This document shows, in pieces, positions 36,246 to 44,350 of a DNA stretch of 64,000 nucleotides; positions within the stretch are counted from its first letter, which is position 1, and every line of letters begins with the position of its first letter. The stretch is taken from positions 62,001 through 126,000 of the forward strand of contig NZ_RBZM01000006.1 of NCBI RefSeq assembly GCF_003628305.1. The letters run 5' to 3'. The stretch is from Cohnella endophytica (lineage in GTDB: Bacteria > Bacillota > Bacilli > Paenibacillales > Paenibacillaceae). The notes beneath the pieces are model-generated. The model saw nothing but the letters and a program-made list of their open reading frames with translations, ran no database searches and was not told where the DNA came from. The position numbers and the translations under genes were made by a program.

Positions 36246-37130
36246 ATGAATTATCCGCAGGAATTGCTTGAAGGCTATTCCGGTTGGGACAACGATTATC
36301 CGATTCGCGTTCACCGTAACGGGTCGCCCGTGACGCATAAGGAAGATTGCATCCTCGGGCTTCATTGGCACGAGCATTTCGAGATCATCGACATGCATGT
36401 CGGCAGTGCGGTTTTTTATATTGAAAGCAAGCCTTACGAGGCTGTTGCCGGAGACTTGTTGTTCGTACCCGCCGGCGGCTTGCATACCGGGTATAGTCTA
36501 ATCGAAGGTAAGCTCGAGTACGTGGCGATCGTGTTCAACGAGGCGTTGATGCGCAGGCCACATACGGATCAGGTATATGAGCGATATATAACGCCTTATT
36601 TGGACGGCAGAGCAGTGCTTCCGGTAAAGTTATCGGCGGACGATGCGAGTTCGGAGCCTGCTCGACGACTTGTTCGTGAGGTGACGGAAGAATTGGAAGG
36701 CAAGGCGCCTGCCTATCAGCTCGTTGCCAAACACAAAATCGAGCTGCTGTTCGCGCTGCTCTCCCGCCGATTCTTGCCGCAGAAGCTCGTTGATAAGCCC
36801 GTCCAGCCCCGCATCGCGGAACCGTTCAAGCCGTTGATCAAGCATATCGAAACCCATTATTCGCAGTCCCTCTCAATCAACCAAGCCGCGCGTATGGTGA
36901 ACTTAAACCCGTACCATTTTTGCAAAGCGTTCAAGAAGCTCACCGGCCGTACGTTCGTGGACTACGTGAACGGTCATCGGATGAACGAGGCTGATCGCCT
37001 GCTGCGGGAGACGGACCTTCAAGTGACGGAGATCGCGGAGCGGGTCGGTTGCGGCAACGCCAACTATTTTACGAAGCTGTACAAGAAGCATAAAGGGATG
37101 CCGCCTTCGCATGTTAAGAAACAGCGATGA
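36246..37130 (+). CDS. AraC-family transcription regulator with cupin sensor
   Basis: A 294-residue one-component regulator. An N-terminal cupin domain (about 20-110; GLHWHEHFEII, then GDLLFVPAGGLHTG) should bind a small sugar, and a C-terminal AraC double helix-turn-helix (about 195-294; LSINQAARMVNLNPYHFCK; GCGNANYFTKLYKKHKG) binds DNA. ATG 36246 is preferred with AGCAGGT 8 nt upstream. An in-frame TTG at 36216 would add ten residues. It is divergent from the two-component operon and has no obvious operon partner, so its target is unknown. Confidence 0.9.
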   Translation: MNYPQELLEGYSGWDNDYPIRVHRNGSPVTHKEDCILGLHWHEHFEIIDMHVGSAVFYIESKPYEAVAGDLLFVPAGGLHTGYSLIEGKLEYVAIVFNEALMRRPHTDQVYERYITPYLDGRAVLPVKLSADDASSEPARRLVREVTEELEGKAPAYQLVAKHKIELLFALLSRRFLPQKLVDKPVQPRIAEPFKPLIKHIETHYSQSLSINQAARMVNLNPYHFCKAFKKLTGRTFVDYVNGHRMNEADRLLRETDLQVTEIAERVGCGNANYFTKLYKKHKGMPPSHVKKQR

Positions 37131-37183
37131 CGAGGTTGGGAGCATCGGTGCCCCGGGGTTCTCGATGCACAGGTGATCGCCAA

Positions 37184-37370
37184 CGTTACGATGATTTTTA
37201 TCGTAAGGTGTGCAATTTCGTGGAAAAACCCTGCCGTTACGATGTTTTTCATCGCATGAGGAACATAATTGGACATTTTCTGCCTGATTCGTCTACGTTA
37301 CGATGTATTTCATTCTATCAGGCTGACTTTTTGAAGGGAATTGTAGCGTTACGATGTATTTCATCGTTAC
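37184..37370. repeat. Array of four helically phased hairpin repeats
   Basis: Four copies of CGTTACGATG begin at 37184, 37235, 37296 and 37347 (steps 51, 61, 51 bp), each followed by a T-rich loop and a full or decayed inverted copy (CATCG or ATCGTAA). Copy 4 is the best (GTTACGATG-TATTT-CATCGTTAC); copy 3 has a decayed right arm. The steps are close to 5, 6 and 5 helical turns. They fill the 489-nt gap between the AraC gene and the helicase. They may be a protein-binding array or a REP-like element. The rest of the gap (37376-37530) shows nothing I can name. Confidence 0.75.
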
Positions 37371-37533
37371 GCTAAGATGGGCGAGCGATAAATTCTCCGG
37401 TTATCCGGGAACAGATTGTTGTTTTATCGCGATTGGCGGCAGTCATGCGGGCACCTGCAAGCTCGCCTTCGGATAACTTTCGGCGCGGTATGACCGCGAG
37501 TTCGGCTGGACACGATGAGGTTGGAAGAAAAAA

Positions 37534-37562
37534 TTGCTTCTGTATGTATGCGCTCGTATGTT
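37534..37562 (+). promoter_or_regulatory. Sigma-A-type promoter of the helicase gene
   Basis: TTGCTT (37534-37539), a 17-bp spacer and TATGTT (37557-37562) lie about 57 nt before the helicase start. Hexamers match the consensus at 4 of 6 positions each and spacing is optimal. Confidence 0.5.
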
Positions 37563-37619
37563 ATCCTTACTCGTTAAGACTTGATCGGGAACTCAAGCAT
37601 TTTATCTTAAGGAGACGCT

Positions 37620-38963
37620 ATGACATTTAACGAATTGAAACTCATACCTGAAATTCTTAAAGCGCTAACCAAGGAAAACTATACGACTCCGACTCCCATT
37701 CAGGAGCAATCGATCCCCGCGGTTTTGGCCGGCAAGGACTTGTTAGGGTGCGCCCAGACGGGAACGGGGAAGACGGCCGCTTTTTCCCTTCCGGTTATCC
37801 AATTGCTAAGCCAACAGCCAAGCAAATCCGGATCGCACCGCCGCGTCCGTTCTTTGATCCTGACTCCGACAAGGGAGCTTGCCCTGCAGATCGCCGAGAA
37901 CATCGAAGCGTACAGCCAATTCCTTTCCCTGCGCTGCACCGCGATCGTGGGCGGCGTGTCGCAGAAAGCGCAGGAACAAGCGCTGAAGCAAGGCGCGGAT
38001 ATCGTCATCGCGACGCCGGGCAGACTTATCGATCTCATTAATCAAAAGCATATCGATTTGCAGCATGTTCAAATTCTAGTGCTCGATGAAGCCGATCGAA
38101 TGCTCGACATGGGTTTTATTCACGACGTGAAGAAAATCATCGCCAAGATGCCTAGCAAAAGGCAGACGCTGTTTTTCTCGGCGACGATGCCGCCCGAGAT
38201 CGCGCAGATGGTCAAAACCTTGCTCGTAAATCCGGTGAAGGTGGAGATCACTCCGGTTTCCTCGACGGCGGAAAGAATCGAGCAGACGGTCTATTTGGTC
38301 GACAAGGAAAATAAGCAGAAGCAATTGAATCTTCTGCTGCAGGACCCCTCCATCGTATCCGCTTTAGTATTTACCCGCACGAAACACGGAGCGGACCGCG
38401 TAGCGAAAGGGTTGAACAAAGAAAATATTACCGCGCAGGCGATTCACGGCAATAAGTCGCAGAACTCCCGCCAACTCTCCCTTAGCAATTTCAAGAGCGG
38501 AGCGACGCGCGTGCTGGTAGCGACGGATATCGCGGCAAGAGGGATCGACGTGGACGAGCTCTCGCACGTCATCAACTTCAACCTTCCCAACATTCCGGAA
38601 ACCTACGTTCATCGAATCGGCCGAACGGGCAGGGCGGGACTGAGCGGCACGGCGATTTCCTTCTGCGAGTTCGAAGAAATCCCTTATTTGAAAGCCATCG
38701 AGAAACTCATCGGCAAGAAAATTCCCGAGGTGAAGGATCATCCCTATCCGATGGTGAACGAATTCGTGCCTTCGAAGCCTGTCCAACCGTCGAGGCCAGT
38801 ACAGTCCGGCGCGAAACAGGTCCGCTCCGCGAAGCCAAACCCATCTTCCAAAGCGGCATCCGCCACGGCCGTTGCCGACGCGAAACCGGCCAAGCCCAAA
38901 GCGAACCCGCCGCGAAAGCCCAAGTCCGAGTGGTTCCAGAAGAAAAGCAAGCCCAGCCAATAA
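37620..38963 (+). CDS. DEAD-box RNA helicase, RhlE-like
   Basis: A 447-residue ATP-dependent RNA helicase. All motifs are visible: Q motif (TPTPIQEQSIP), Walker A (AQTGTGKTAA), PTRELA, DEAD at residues 156-159, FFSATMP, and HRIGRTGRAG. The C-terminus (about 385-447) is a Lys/Pro/Ala-rich basic tail suited to RNA binding. The N-terminal FNELKLIPEILKAL block resembles RhlE more than CshA. AAGGAG lies 7 nt before ATG 37620. Helicases of this kind help ribosome assembly and RNA decay, often in the cold. It is a housekeeping gene among sugar-use genes. Confidence 0.95.
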   Translation: MTFNELKLIPEILKALTKENYTTPTPIQEQSIPAVLAGKDLLGCAQTGTGKTAAFSLPVIQLLSQQPSKSGSHRRVRSLILTPTRELALQIAENIEAYSQFLSLRCTAIVGGVSQKAQEQALKQGADIVIATPGRLIDLINQKHIDLQHVQILVLDEADRMLDMGFIHDVKKIIAKMPSKRQTLFFSATMPPEIAQMVKTLLVNPVKVEITPVSSTAERIEQTVYLVDKENKQKQLNLLLQDPSIVSALVFTRTKHGADRVAKGLNKENITAQAIHGNKSQNSRQLSLSNFKSGATRVLVATDIAARGIDVDELSHVINFNLPNIPETYVHRIGRTGRAGLSGTAISFCEFEEIPYLKAIEKLIGKKIPEVKDHPYPMVNEFVPSKPVQPSRPVQSGAKQVRSAKPNPSSKAASATAVADAKPAKPKANPPRKPKSEWFQKKSKPSQ

Positions 38964-38976
38964 GCTGTGAGGCAGT

Positions 38977-39013
38977 AAGGGCAAGACACCGCGAAGTGTC
39001 TTGCTCTTATTTG
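38977..39013 (+). terminator. Probable Rho-independent terminator
   Basis: A 13-bp stem with one G-T pair (38977-38989 with 38996-39008) starts 13 nt after the helicase stop. The tail (ATTTG) is weak in T. Confidence 0.6.
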
Positions 39014-39058
39014 CGTTCACGATATTTGTCTTGTTACAAAACAACACTTTATAGACTC

Positions 39059-39072
39059 TGGAAACGTTAACG
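39059..39072 (+). promoter_or_regulatory. Candidate CcpA cre site
   Basis: TGGAAACGTTAACG matches the cre pattern TGNAANCGNWNNCA except for the last base. It lies 88-101 nt before the DeoR-family gene. Its near-symmetry also allows another LacI-family regulator. Confidence 0.45.
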
Positions 39073-39159
39073 TGCTATATTTGATTCGGAAACAATCGAT
39101 GTAATGTTTATTTATAACATATGGAGCTACGACGAAGCCCCTATTATAGAAGAGTTGGA

Positions 39160-39951
39160 GTGAACCCGGAGATGAATAACGGATTAAATGCGCGTCAACT
39201 GCAAATCATGGAGCGAATTCAAGAGCTTGGAGAAATCAAGATCCCGGAGCTTAGCGAAGCCCTGCAAGTGACCGAGATGACGATTCGGCGCGATATCGAG
39301 AAGCTGGAGTCGCTAGGTTCCGTTAAGCGCACGTTCGGAGGAGCCATCTTCGTCGGGAAGGACGTTGCCCTGCAAGACAGGACGGGGATTAGAATCGAGG
39401 AAAAACAGCGGATCGGCAGAGCGGCGGCAAAGCTCATCCAAGCGGGAGATTCGATCTTCATCGACGGAGGTACGACGACGTTGGAGGTTGCCAAGCATAT
39501 CCCGAAGGGCTTAAACATTACCGTGGTCACGAACGCGATGAACGTGGCCTTGGAGCTGGCGGGCAAAGAAATCCAGACGATGGTCACCGGAGGGATGCTT
39601 CGCGAGTCGACTTCGTCGCTCGTCGGACCGGTTGCGGCTCAGGCTCTGTCCGGAATGGCTTTCGATCGCGCGTTCTTGGGGGCGACGGGGATCGACGAAC
39701 AGCATGGATTCAGTAACTCCAATCTCTACGAGACGGAGATCAAGAGGCTGGCCATCCGGCAAGCCAACGAGACGACCGTCGTACTCGACCACTCCAAATT
39801 CGGAGCCAAGGTATTGGCTTCATTCGCCTCGCTCGGGGCGATTCGTCGGATGGTGACGGATCGGCTTCCTCCGGAAGGGTTAGCGCTTGCCTGCCAAGAA
39901 GCCGGGCTGGAGCTGATCGTCGCGGATGATACCGGGGGAAAGCAACAATAA
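39160..39951 (+). CDS. DeoR-family transcription repressor
   Basis: A 263-residue regulator with an N-terminal winged helix (about 10-60; IPELSEALQVTEMTIRRDIE) and a C-terminal sugar-phosphate-sensing DeoR domain (80-240; DGGTTTLEVAKHI; VTNAMNVALEL; FLGATGID). I chose GTG 39160 for length and an AGAAGAG ribosome site. ATG 39121 (longer) has no ribosome site, and ATG 39172 has one too close. Such repressors are released by phosphorylated sugar intermediates. It lies 37 nt before a membrane-anchored AraC regulator and upstream of the GH42 operon, a likely target. Confidence 0.9.
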   Translation: MNPEMNNGLNARQLQIMERIQELGEIKIPELSEALQVTEMTIRRDIEKLESLGSVKRTFGGAIFVGKDVALQDRTGIRIEEKQRIGRAAAKLIQAGDSIFIDGGTTTLEVAKHIPKGLNITVVTNAMNVALELAGKEIQTMVTGGMLRESTSSLVGPVAAQALSGMAFDRAFLGATGIDEQHGFSNSNLYETEIKRLAIRQANETTVVLDHSKFGAKVLASFASLGAIRRMVTDRLPPEGLALACQEAGLELIVADDTGGKQQ

Positions 39952-39988
39952 GACAACAAGAGGCATAACGGGATAAGGAGGAATACAG

Positions 39989-42229
39989 ATGAAGCGATTA
40001 TTTCCCCGACAAAAATACATTCGTATTTTTTTGGCGTTGTGCATTCTCTTTTCCCTCGTATCCATTCCTTTCGTCTACGTCATCTCCCGTCAATTTTCTA
40101 CTTATGCGATGAAACAAATCGATAAATCCAATCAGACGGAAGTCGTGCACGCCCAGGAGAATTCGCAGTTCGTGTTTAAGAAGATGATCGGCTACGGCTT
40201 GAACATGTATCAGGACAAGAGCATCCAACGTTGGTTAACCGATAAGACGGAGACGCCCGAACACCAAGTAGACGCGATGAAGGCGGCAGCGAATTATACG
40301 ACGACGGAACCGTTTATCGACAATATTTATTTGTTTAACATGCGGTCGGAGCATGCCATAAACTTAAAGTTCGGAATCACTTCCTTCGCCGGATTCTCGG
40401 ATCAGACCATGCTCGATATCGTGAAGCAACCGAGAAAGTCATACCTGAATTTCCTGATCTACGAAACGAACGGGCAGAAGAAGCTGGCGCTGGTCATCCC
40501 TACGGTGCCTTCCGGCCAACTATCATTCGGCTATTTGGTCATGCTCTTGGATATGGATCTGCTTCAACAATATCTGCTGAAGGATAACCGCTCGACGGGC
40601 ACGAGATCTTTTATCCTGAATCGGGACGGGCAGGTCATGCTAGGTTCGGGCGAAACGGCCGATTTGTACGCCGAATTGTCCAAGAAATCGGGTCAAGGAA
40701 CAGGAAGCTTCGCGCAAACCTACGATGGCGAATTATGGTCGGTTCAATACGCGCAGATCGAGCCGCAAGGCTGGATCATTTATCAGATCGCCAAGTACGA
40801 TCAAATTCTGGCCGACTTTAATTCTTTCAGGAACAAGATGCTGACGTTCGCCGCTTCCTTCGTCGTCCTCCTGTTGGTCATCCTGTTCTGGAATTCCCGG
40901 CGCACTTACAAGCCTTTCTCTCAGCTGGCGGATCAATTGGAGATGAAGTTCGGCTTGCAATTGAAAAGCCAGAGCAACGAAGGACCGCGGGAAGAGTATA
41001 AGGTCATCCGGTACGGCATCGAAATGCTGGCAAGCCAGGTAGACAAGATGGATACGTCCATGCGGGAGCATAAGAGCGTCATCAAGCTCGAATACTTACG
41101 GCAATGGATCGTTCAAGGCAAGCTTATCGCCCCCGTCGAACAATATCTCCGGGAGCAGACGGCTTTGTTCGAAGGCGACGGCCTTCATCTCTGCGTCATT
41201 CGCATTAACGAATACAGCTTGTTCGAGGACCAATACAATTTCGCTTCCCGGAAGCTGATGAAGTACGCGATAGGCAATATCGCGGAAGAGATCATGAACC
41301 GTCATCGGCATTCGGTATCCGTCGATCTGGGCGGAGATCATCTGGCATTGTTAATTTCAGGTTCGGATATGCCGATGGACAAGCTAGTTGAGATCTTGGA
41401 TGACGTATCCAAGCAGATCGGGAAATGGACGCGAATCGGCGTTACGATCGCGGCGAGCGGAGTTCATGCGTTCGGAGACGATCTGCGCGGAATCTATAAT
41501 CATATTTACGAGCTGACCATGCTTAAATTCATATCCGGGGAAGATAAAATCTATCTGGAGCAAGATTTCGAAGCTTATATGGAGCGGGTCCAGCCTCTGC
41601 CCGACGAACAACTGCTGGAAGAGCTCATCAAGAGAGTCCGCATGGGGAAAGCGGAGGAAGTCACGTCAAGCCTGGACGAGATATTCGGGCATATGCAGAC
41701 GATGCATTACGCGGACAGTAAATTTCAACTTTCGCTAATCCTGTATACGCTGTTCAAAACGTTCAATAAACTGCCGTCCGTCGAGAACGTCGAAGGAATC
41801 GAAAGCATACTGGAAAGGTTCGATACGCTCGGCGGAGTCAAAGGATGGTTAGCGCAGGAGCTTCTGGCGATCATCGACGATCTCAGCAATAAGAAGGGGT
41901 CGAGCCGGAGGGACGAGATCGTGACCGAAATCGTGGAATACGTGAAAACGCATCTGCACGATCCGTTATTGACGATAGACGAAATCTCGGAGCACGTTTC
42001 GTTGTCCACGCGATATATTCGGCAGCTATTCAAGGAAGTCTACGAGACGACGCTCTCGGACTATATTATGGAAGAACGAATCAATAGGGTGAAAACGCTG
42101 CTCGAAACGACCGATTGGACGGTTACGGATATCGGCGAAAGATCGGGATTCCAGACGAAGAGCAACTTCTTTACGACGTTCAAGAAAGCGACCGGCATGA
42201 CGCCGAGCCAGTATCGGGACATCGGATAG
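39989..42229 (+). CDS. Membrane-anchored AraC-type one-component regulator
   Basis: A 746-residue protein with a membrane segment at about 12-34, an extracellular sensor domain of about 245 residues (Cache-like by position), a second membrane segment at 284-301, a cytosolic linker region and a C-terminal AraC double helix-turn-helix (about 645-745; LLTIDEISEHVSLSTRYIR; TGMTPSQYRDIG). It has neither a kinase nor a receiver domain, so outside signal and DNA binding are joined in one chain. ATAAGGAGGAAT precedes ATG 39989. The importer/GH42 operon follows after a terminator and is its probable target. Confidence 0.9.
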   Translation: MKRLFPRQKYIRIFLALCILFSLVSIPFVYVISRQFSTYAMKQIDKSNQTEVVHAQENSQFVFKKMIGYGLNMYQDKSIQRWLTDKTETPEHQVDAMKAAANYTTTEPFIDNIYLFNMRSEHAINLKFGITSFAGFSDQTMLDIVKQPRKSYLNFLIYETNGQKKLALVIPTVPSGQLSFGYLVMLLDMDLLQQYLLKDNRSTGTRSFILNRDGQVMLGSGETADLYAELSKKSGQGTGSFAQTYDGELWSVQYAQIEPQGWIIYQIAKYDQILADFNSFRNKMLTFAASFVVLLLVILFWNSRRTYKPFSQLADQLEMKFGLQLKSQSNEGPREEYKVIRYGIEMLASQVDKMDTSMREHKSVIKLEYLRQWIVQGKLIAPVEQYLREQTALFEGDGLHLCVIRINEYSLFEDQYNFASRKLMKYAIGNIAEEIMNRHRHSVSVDLGGDHLALLISGSDMPMDKLVEILDDVSKQIGKWTRIGVTIAASGVHAFGDDLRGIYNHIYELTMLKFISGEDKIYLEQDFEAYMERVQPLPDEQLLEELIKRVRMGKAEEVTSSLDEIFGHMQTMHYADSKFQLSLILYTLFKTFNKLPSVENVEGIESILERFDTLGGVKGWLAQELLAIIDDLSNKKGSSRRDEIVTEIVEYVKTHLHDPLLTIDEISEHVSLSTRYIRQLFKEVYETTLSDYIMEERINRVKTLLETTDWTVTDIGERSGFQTKSNFFTTFKKATGMTPSQYRDIG

Positions 42230-42253
42230 CGTCACCAACCAATAAGCGCCTTC

Positions 42254-42290
42254 AAGCGCCTTCGGGGTTCGCCCCGGAGGCGCTTTTCTT
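42254..42290 (+). terminator. Rho-independent terminator
   Basis: A 14-bp stem (42254-42267 with 42272-42285, one G-T pair) with a 4-nt loop TTCG and TTCTT behind it, 24 nt after the AraC regulator gene. Confidence 0.93.
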
Positions 42291-42454
42291 ATGCCAATTC
42301 AAGCCCCGTGCCGGATCCGAGACCTCGCAACCGGAATAAGAACCCTCCTAATCGCCGATTTCAGCACCGTTTTTCCGTTATCAGAACTATACGTTAGGAC
42401 GGACATCCGCCTATGATGGAGCCATGAGAGGAACATACTAACGAACAGAAGCGG

Positions 42455-43375
42455 GTGGGAAGGTTGAGTTTTCTCCAAGAGATCAGAAAAAATAAGTACT
42501 TGTATCTATTAGCGCTACCTGGCTTCGCCTTCTTGATCGTATTCGCTTACGTTCCGCTATCCGGACATCTAATCGCCTTCAAGAAATATAGACTGGCGGA
42601 CGGATTGTGGGGCAGCAAATTCGTCGGGTTCGACAACTTCAAGTTTTTCTTCATGAGCGCCGACTGGTACAAGGTAACGTTTAATACGGCTTTTATTAAC
42701 GGGTTGTTCCTTGTATTCGGACTCGGGATCGCTCTTCTGCTGGCGCTGTTTCTGAACGAAATTCGCCATGCGTTATTCAAGAGGCTGGCGCAATCGTTTA
42801 TTTTCATGCCCTATTTCATTTCGTGGCTGGTCGTCAGCATGATGGCCTTCGCTTTCCTGAATACGACCGACGGCATAGTGAACAGAACGCTCGAAGCTTA
42901 CGGGATGGAAAAAATAAACTGGTATCTCAAAGCCGACGTGTGGCCTGCGATCCTGACGGTGATCTACGTATGGAAGTTCGCGGGCTACTATTCGATTATT
43001 TTCCTCGCGGCCATTACGGGAATCTCGGGCGAGTATTACGAGAGCGCGCGGATCGACGGGGCGACCCGTTTCCAGCAAATCGTCCATATCACGCTCCCGC
43101 TGATCAGAAGCGTCGCCATCGTTCTCGGATTGCTCGGCGTCGGACGAATCTTCTATGGAGACTTCGGAATGATCTACGGCATTATCGGCGACAATAGCGC
43201 CTTATACCCGACGACCGACGTCATCGACACTTATACGTATAGAGCGCTTCGGGTATTGAGCGATTTCAGCAAGTCCTCGGCGGTTATCCTCTACCAGTCG
43301 ATCATGGGCTTGATCACGATCGTCGTATTCAATCAGATCGCCAAAAAAATAGACAAGGATTCCGGATTGTTCTAA
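42455..43375 (+). CDS. Sugar ABC transporter permease, LplB type
   Basis: A 306-residue permease of the LplB group, with an N-terminal KNKYLYLLALPGFAFLIVFA segment, six predicted membrane segments and an EAA loop (ESARIDGATRFQQIVHITLP, about residues 195-214). GTG 42455 gives the longest start. TTG 42464, nine nt later, fits GGTGGG (42454-42459) about as well. The partner permease starts 16 nt after the stop behind AAGGAGG. It is the first gene of an operon running to the epimerase-like gene. Confidence 0.92.
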   Translation: MGRLSFLQEIRKNKYLYLLALPGFAFLIVFAYVPLSGHLIAFKKYRLADGLWGSKFVGFDNFKFFFMSADWYKVTFNTAFINGLFLVFGLGIALLLALFLNEIRHALFKRLAQSFIFMPYFISWLVVSMMAFAFLNTTDGIVNRTLEAYGMEKINWYLKADVWPAILTVIYVWKFAGYYSIIFLAAITGISGEYYESARIDGATRFQQIVHITLPLIRSVAIVLGLLGVGRIFYGDFGMIYGIIGDNSALYPTTDVIDTYTYRALRVLSDFSKSSAVILYQSIMGLITIVVFNQIAKKIDKDSGLF

Positions 43376-43391
43376 GGAGGAGCGGCAACCG

Positions 43392-44285
43392 ATGACCACT
43401 CGGGTGAAAGAAGATAAATCGATATTGGAAAGAAGCTTCATAATCGGCATATATGCATTCGTCGCGCTATTCGCGCTCCTGTGCATCGTTCCGTTCTGGT
43501 TAGTCGTCATTAATTCGTTCGCTGCGGAAAGCGCGATCAAAATTCACGGCATGCAATTGTTTCCTAAGGAATTTTCTCTCTATGCTTACGAATACACGAT
43601 GGCCGGCAAGCAGATCATGAGCAGCTACATGGTTACGATTACCGTAACGGTCGCCGGAACTTGCCTAGCCTTGCTGATTACCTCGATGTACGCTTACGTG
43701 TTGGCCCACCCGAAAGTGAAGTATCGCCGGATTCTATCTTTCATGACTTATTTCACGATGGTTTTCGGCGCGGGTTTGGTCGGCTTCTATATTCTGATCG
43801 CGAGCACGCTGGGGCTGAAGGATACGATATGGGCCTTGATACTTCCCTATCTATTAAACCCTTTCTTCGCGTTCATCATGGTGTCGTTCTTCCGGACGTT
43901 GCCTTACGAGATCAATGAGGCCGCCACGATCGACGGCGCCAACGACTTGTCCATCTTCTTCCGGATCATTCTTCCGATCTCGAAGCCGGTCATCGCTACG
44001 GTAGGTTTATTCTACGCGCTTCAATATTGGAACGACTATTTCCTGGCGCTGCTCTTCATAGACAACCACAATCTTCATCCGTTGCAGATCATGATTCGCC
44101 AGATCATCTCGAACGTGAATATCAGCTCGTATGTCGGAGGCAGTACGAATTACGCCCAAGCGGTGCCGACTTACGGGGTGCAGTTGGCGACGGTGTGCTT
44201 AACGATCGGCCCGATCATTTTCCTGTACCCGTTCATTCAGAAATTTTTCGTCAAAGGCATTACGATCGGCGCGTTAAAAGGTTAG
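43392..44285 (+). CDS. Sugar ABC transporter permease, LplC/MalG type
   Basis: A 297-residue permease with six predicted membrane segments, EAA loop NEAATIDGANDLSIFFRIIL (about residues 176-195) and the usual KFFVKGITIGALKG end. It forms the channel with the LplB-type protein upstream. ATG 43392 follows AAGGAGGAGC. Confidence 0.92.
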   Translation: MTTRVKEDKSILERSFIIGIYAFVALFALLCIVPFWLVVINSFAAESAIKIHGMQLFPKEFSLYAYEYTMAGKQIMSSYMVTITVTVAGTCLALLITSMYAYVLAHPKVKYRRILSFMTYFTMVFGAGLVGFYILIASTLGLKDTIWALILPYLLNPFFAFIMVSFFRTLPYEINEAATIDGANDLSIFFRIILPISKPVIATVGLFYALQYWNDYFLALLFIDNHNLHPLQIMIRQIISNVNISSYVGGSTNYAQAVPTYGVQLATVCLTIGPIIFLYPFIQKFFVKGITIGALKG

Positions 44286-44312
44286 GCTTGTTCCGGAGGG
44301 ATCCGGTTAAGC
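44284..44312 (+). other. Small intercistronic stem-loop
   Basis: GCTT (44286-44289) and CCGGA (44293-44297) pair with TCCGG (44302-44306) and AAGC (44309-44312) around a GGGA loop, between permease and binding-protein genes. It may be a processing or stability element. It is modest in strength. Confidence 0.35.
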
Positions 44313-44350
44313 ATAGATAGATCCATACCTCGGGAGGTTGACGCAATACT

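Noticed and set aside
37184-37370. CRISPR-like look of the repeated CGTTACGATG units
   Set aside because: Units are degenerate, spacing varies by 10 bp, arms differ between copies and no cas gene is in the window.
37127-37375. Open frame of 82 codons between the AraC gene and the helicase
   Set aside because: It lies over the hairpin repeats, has no ribosome site, and its low-complexity content comes from the repeat units.
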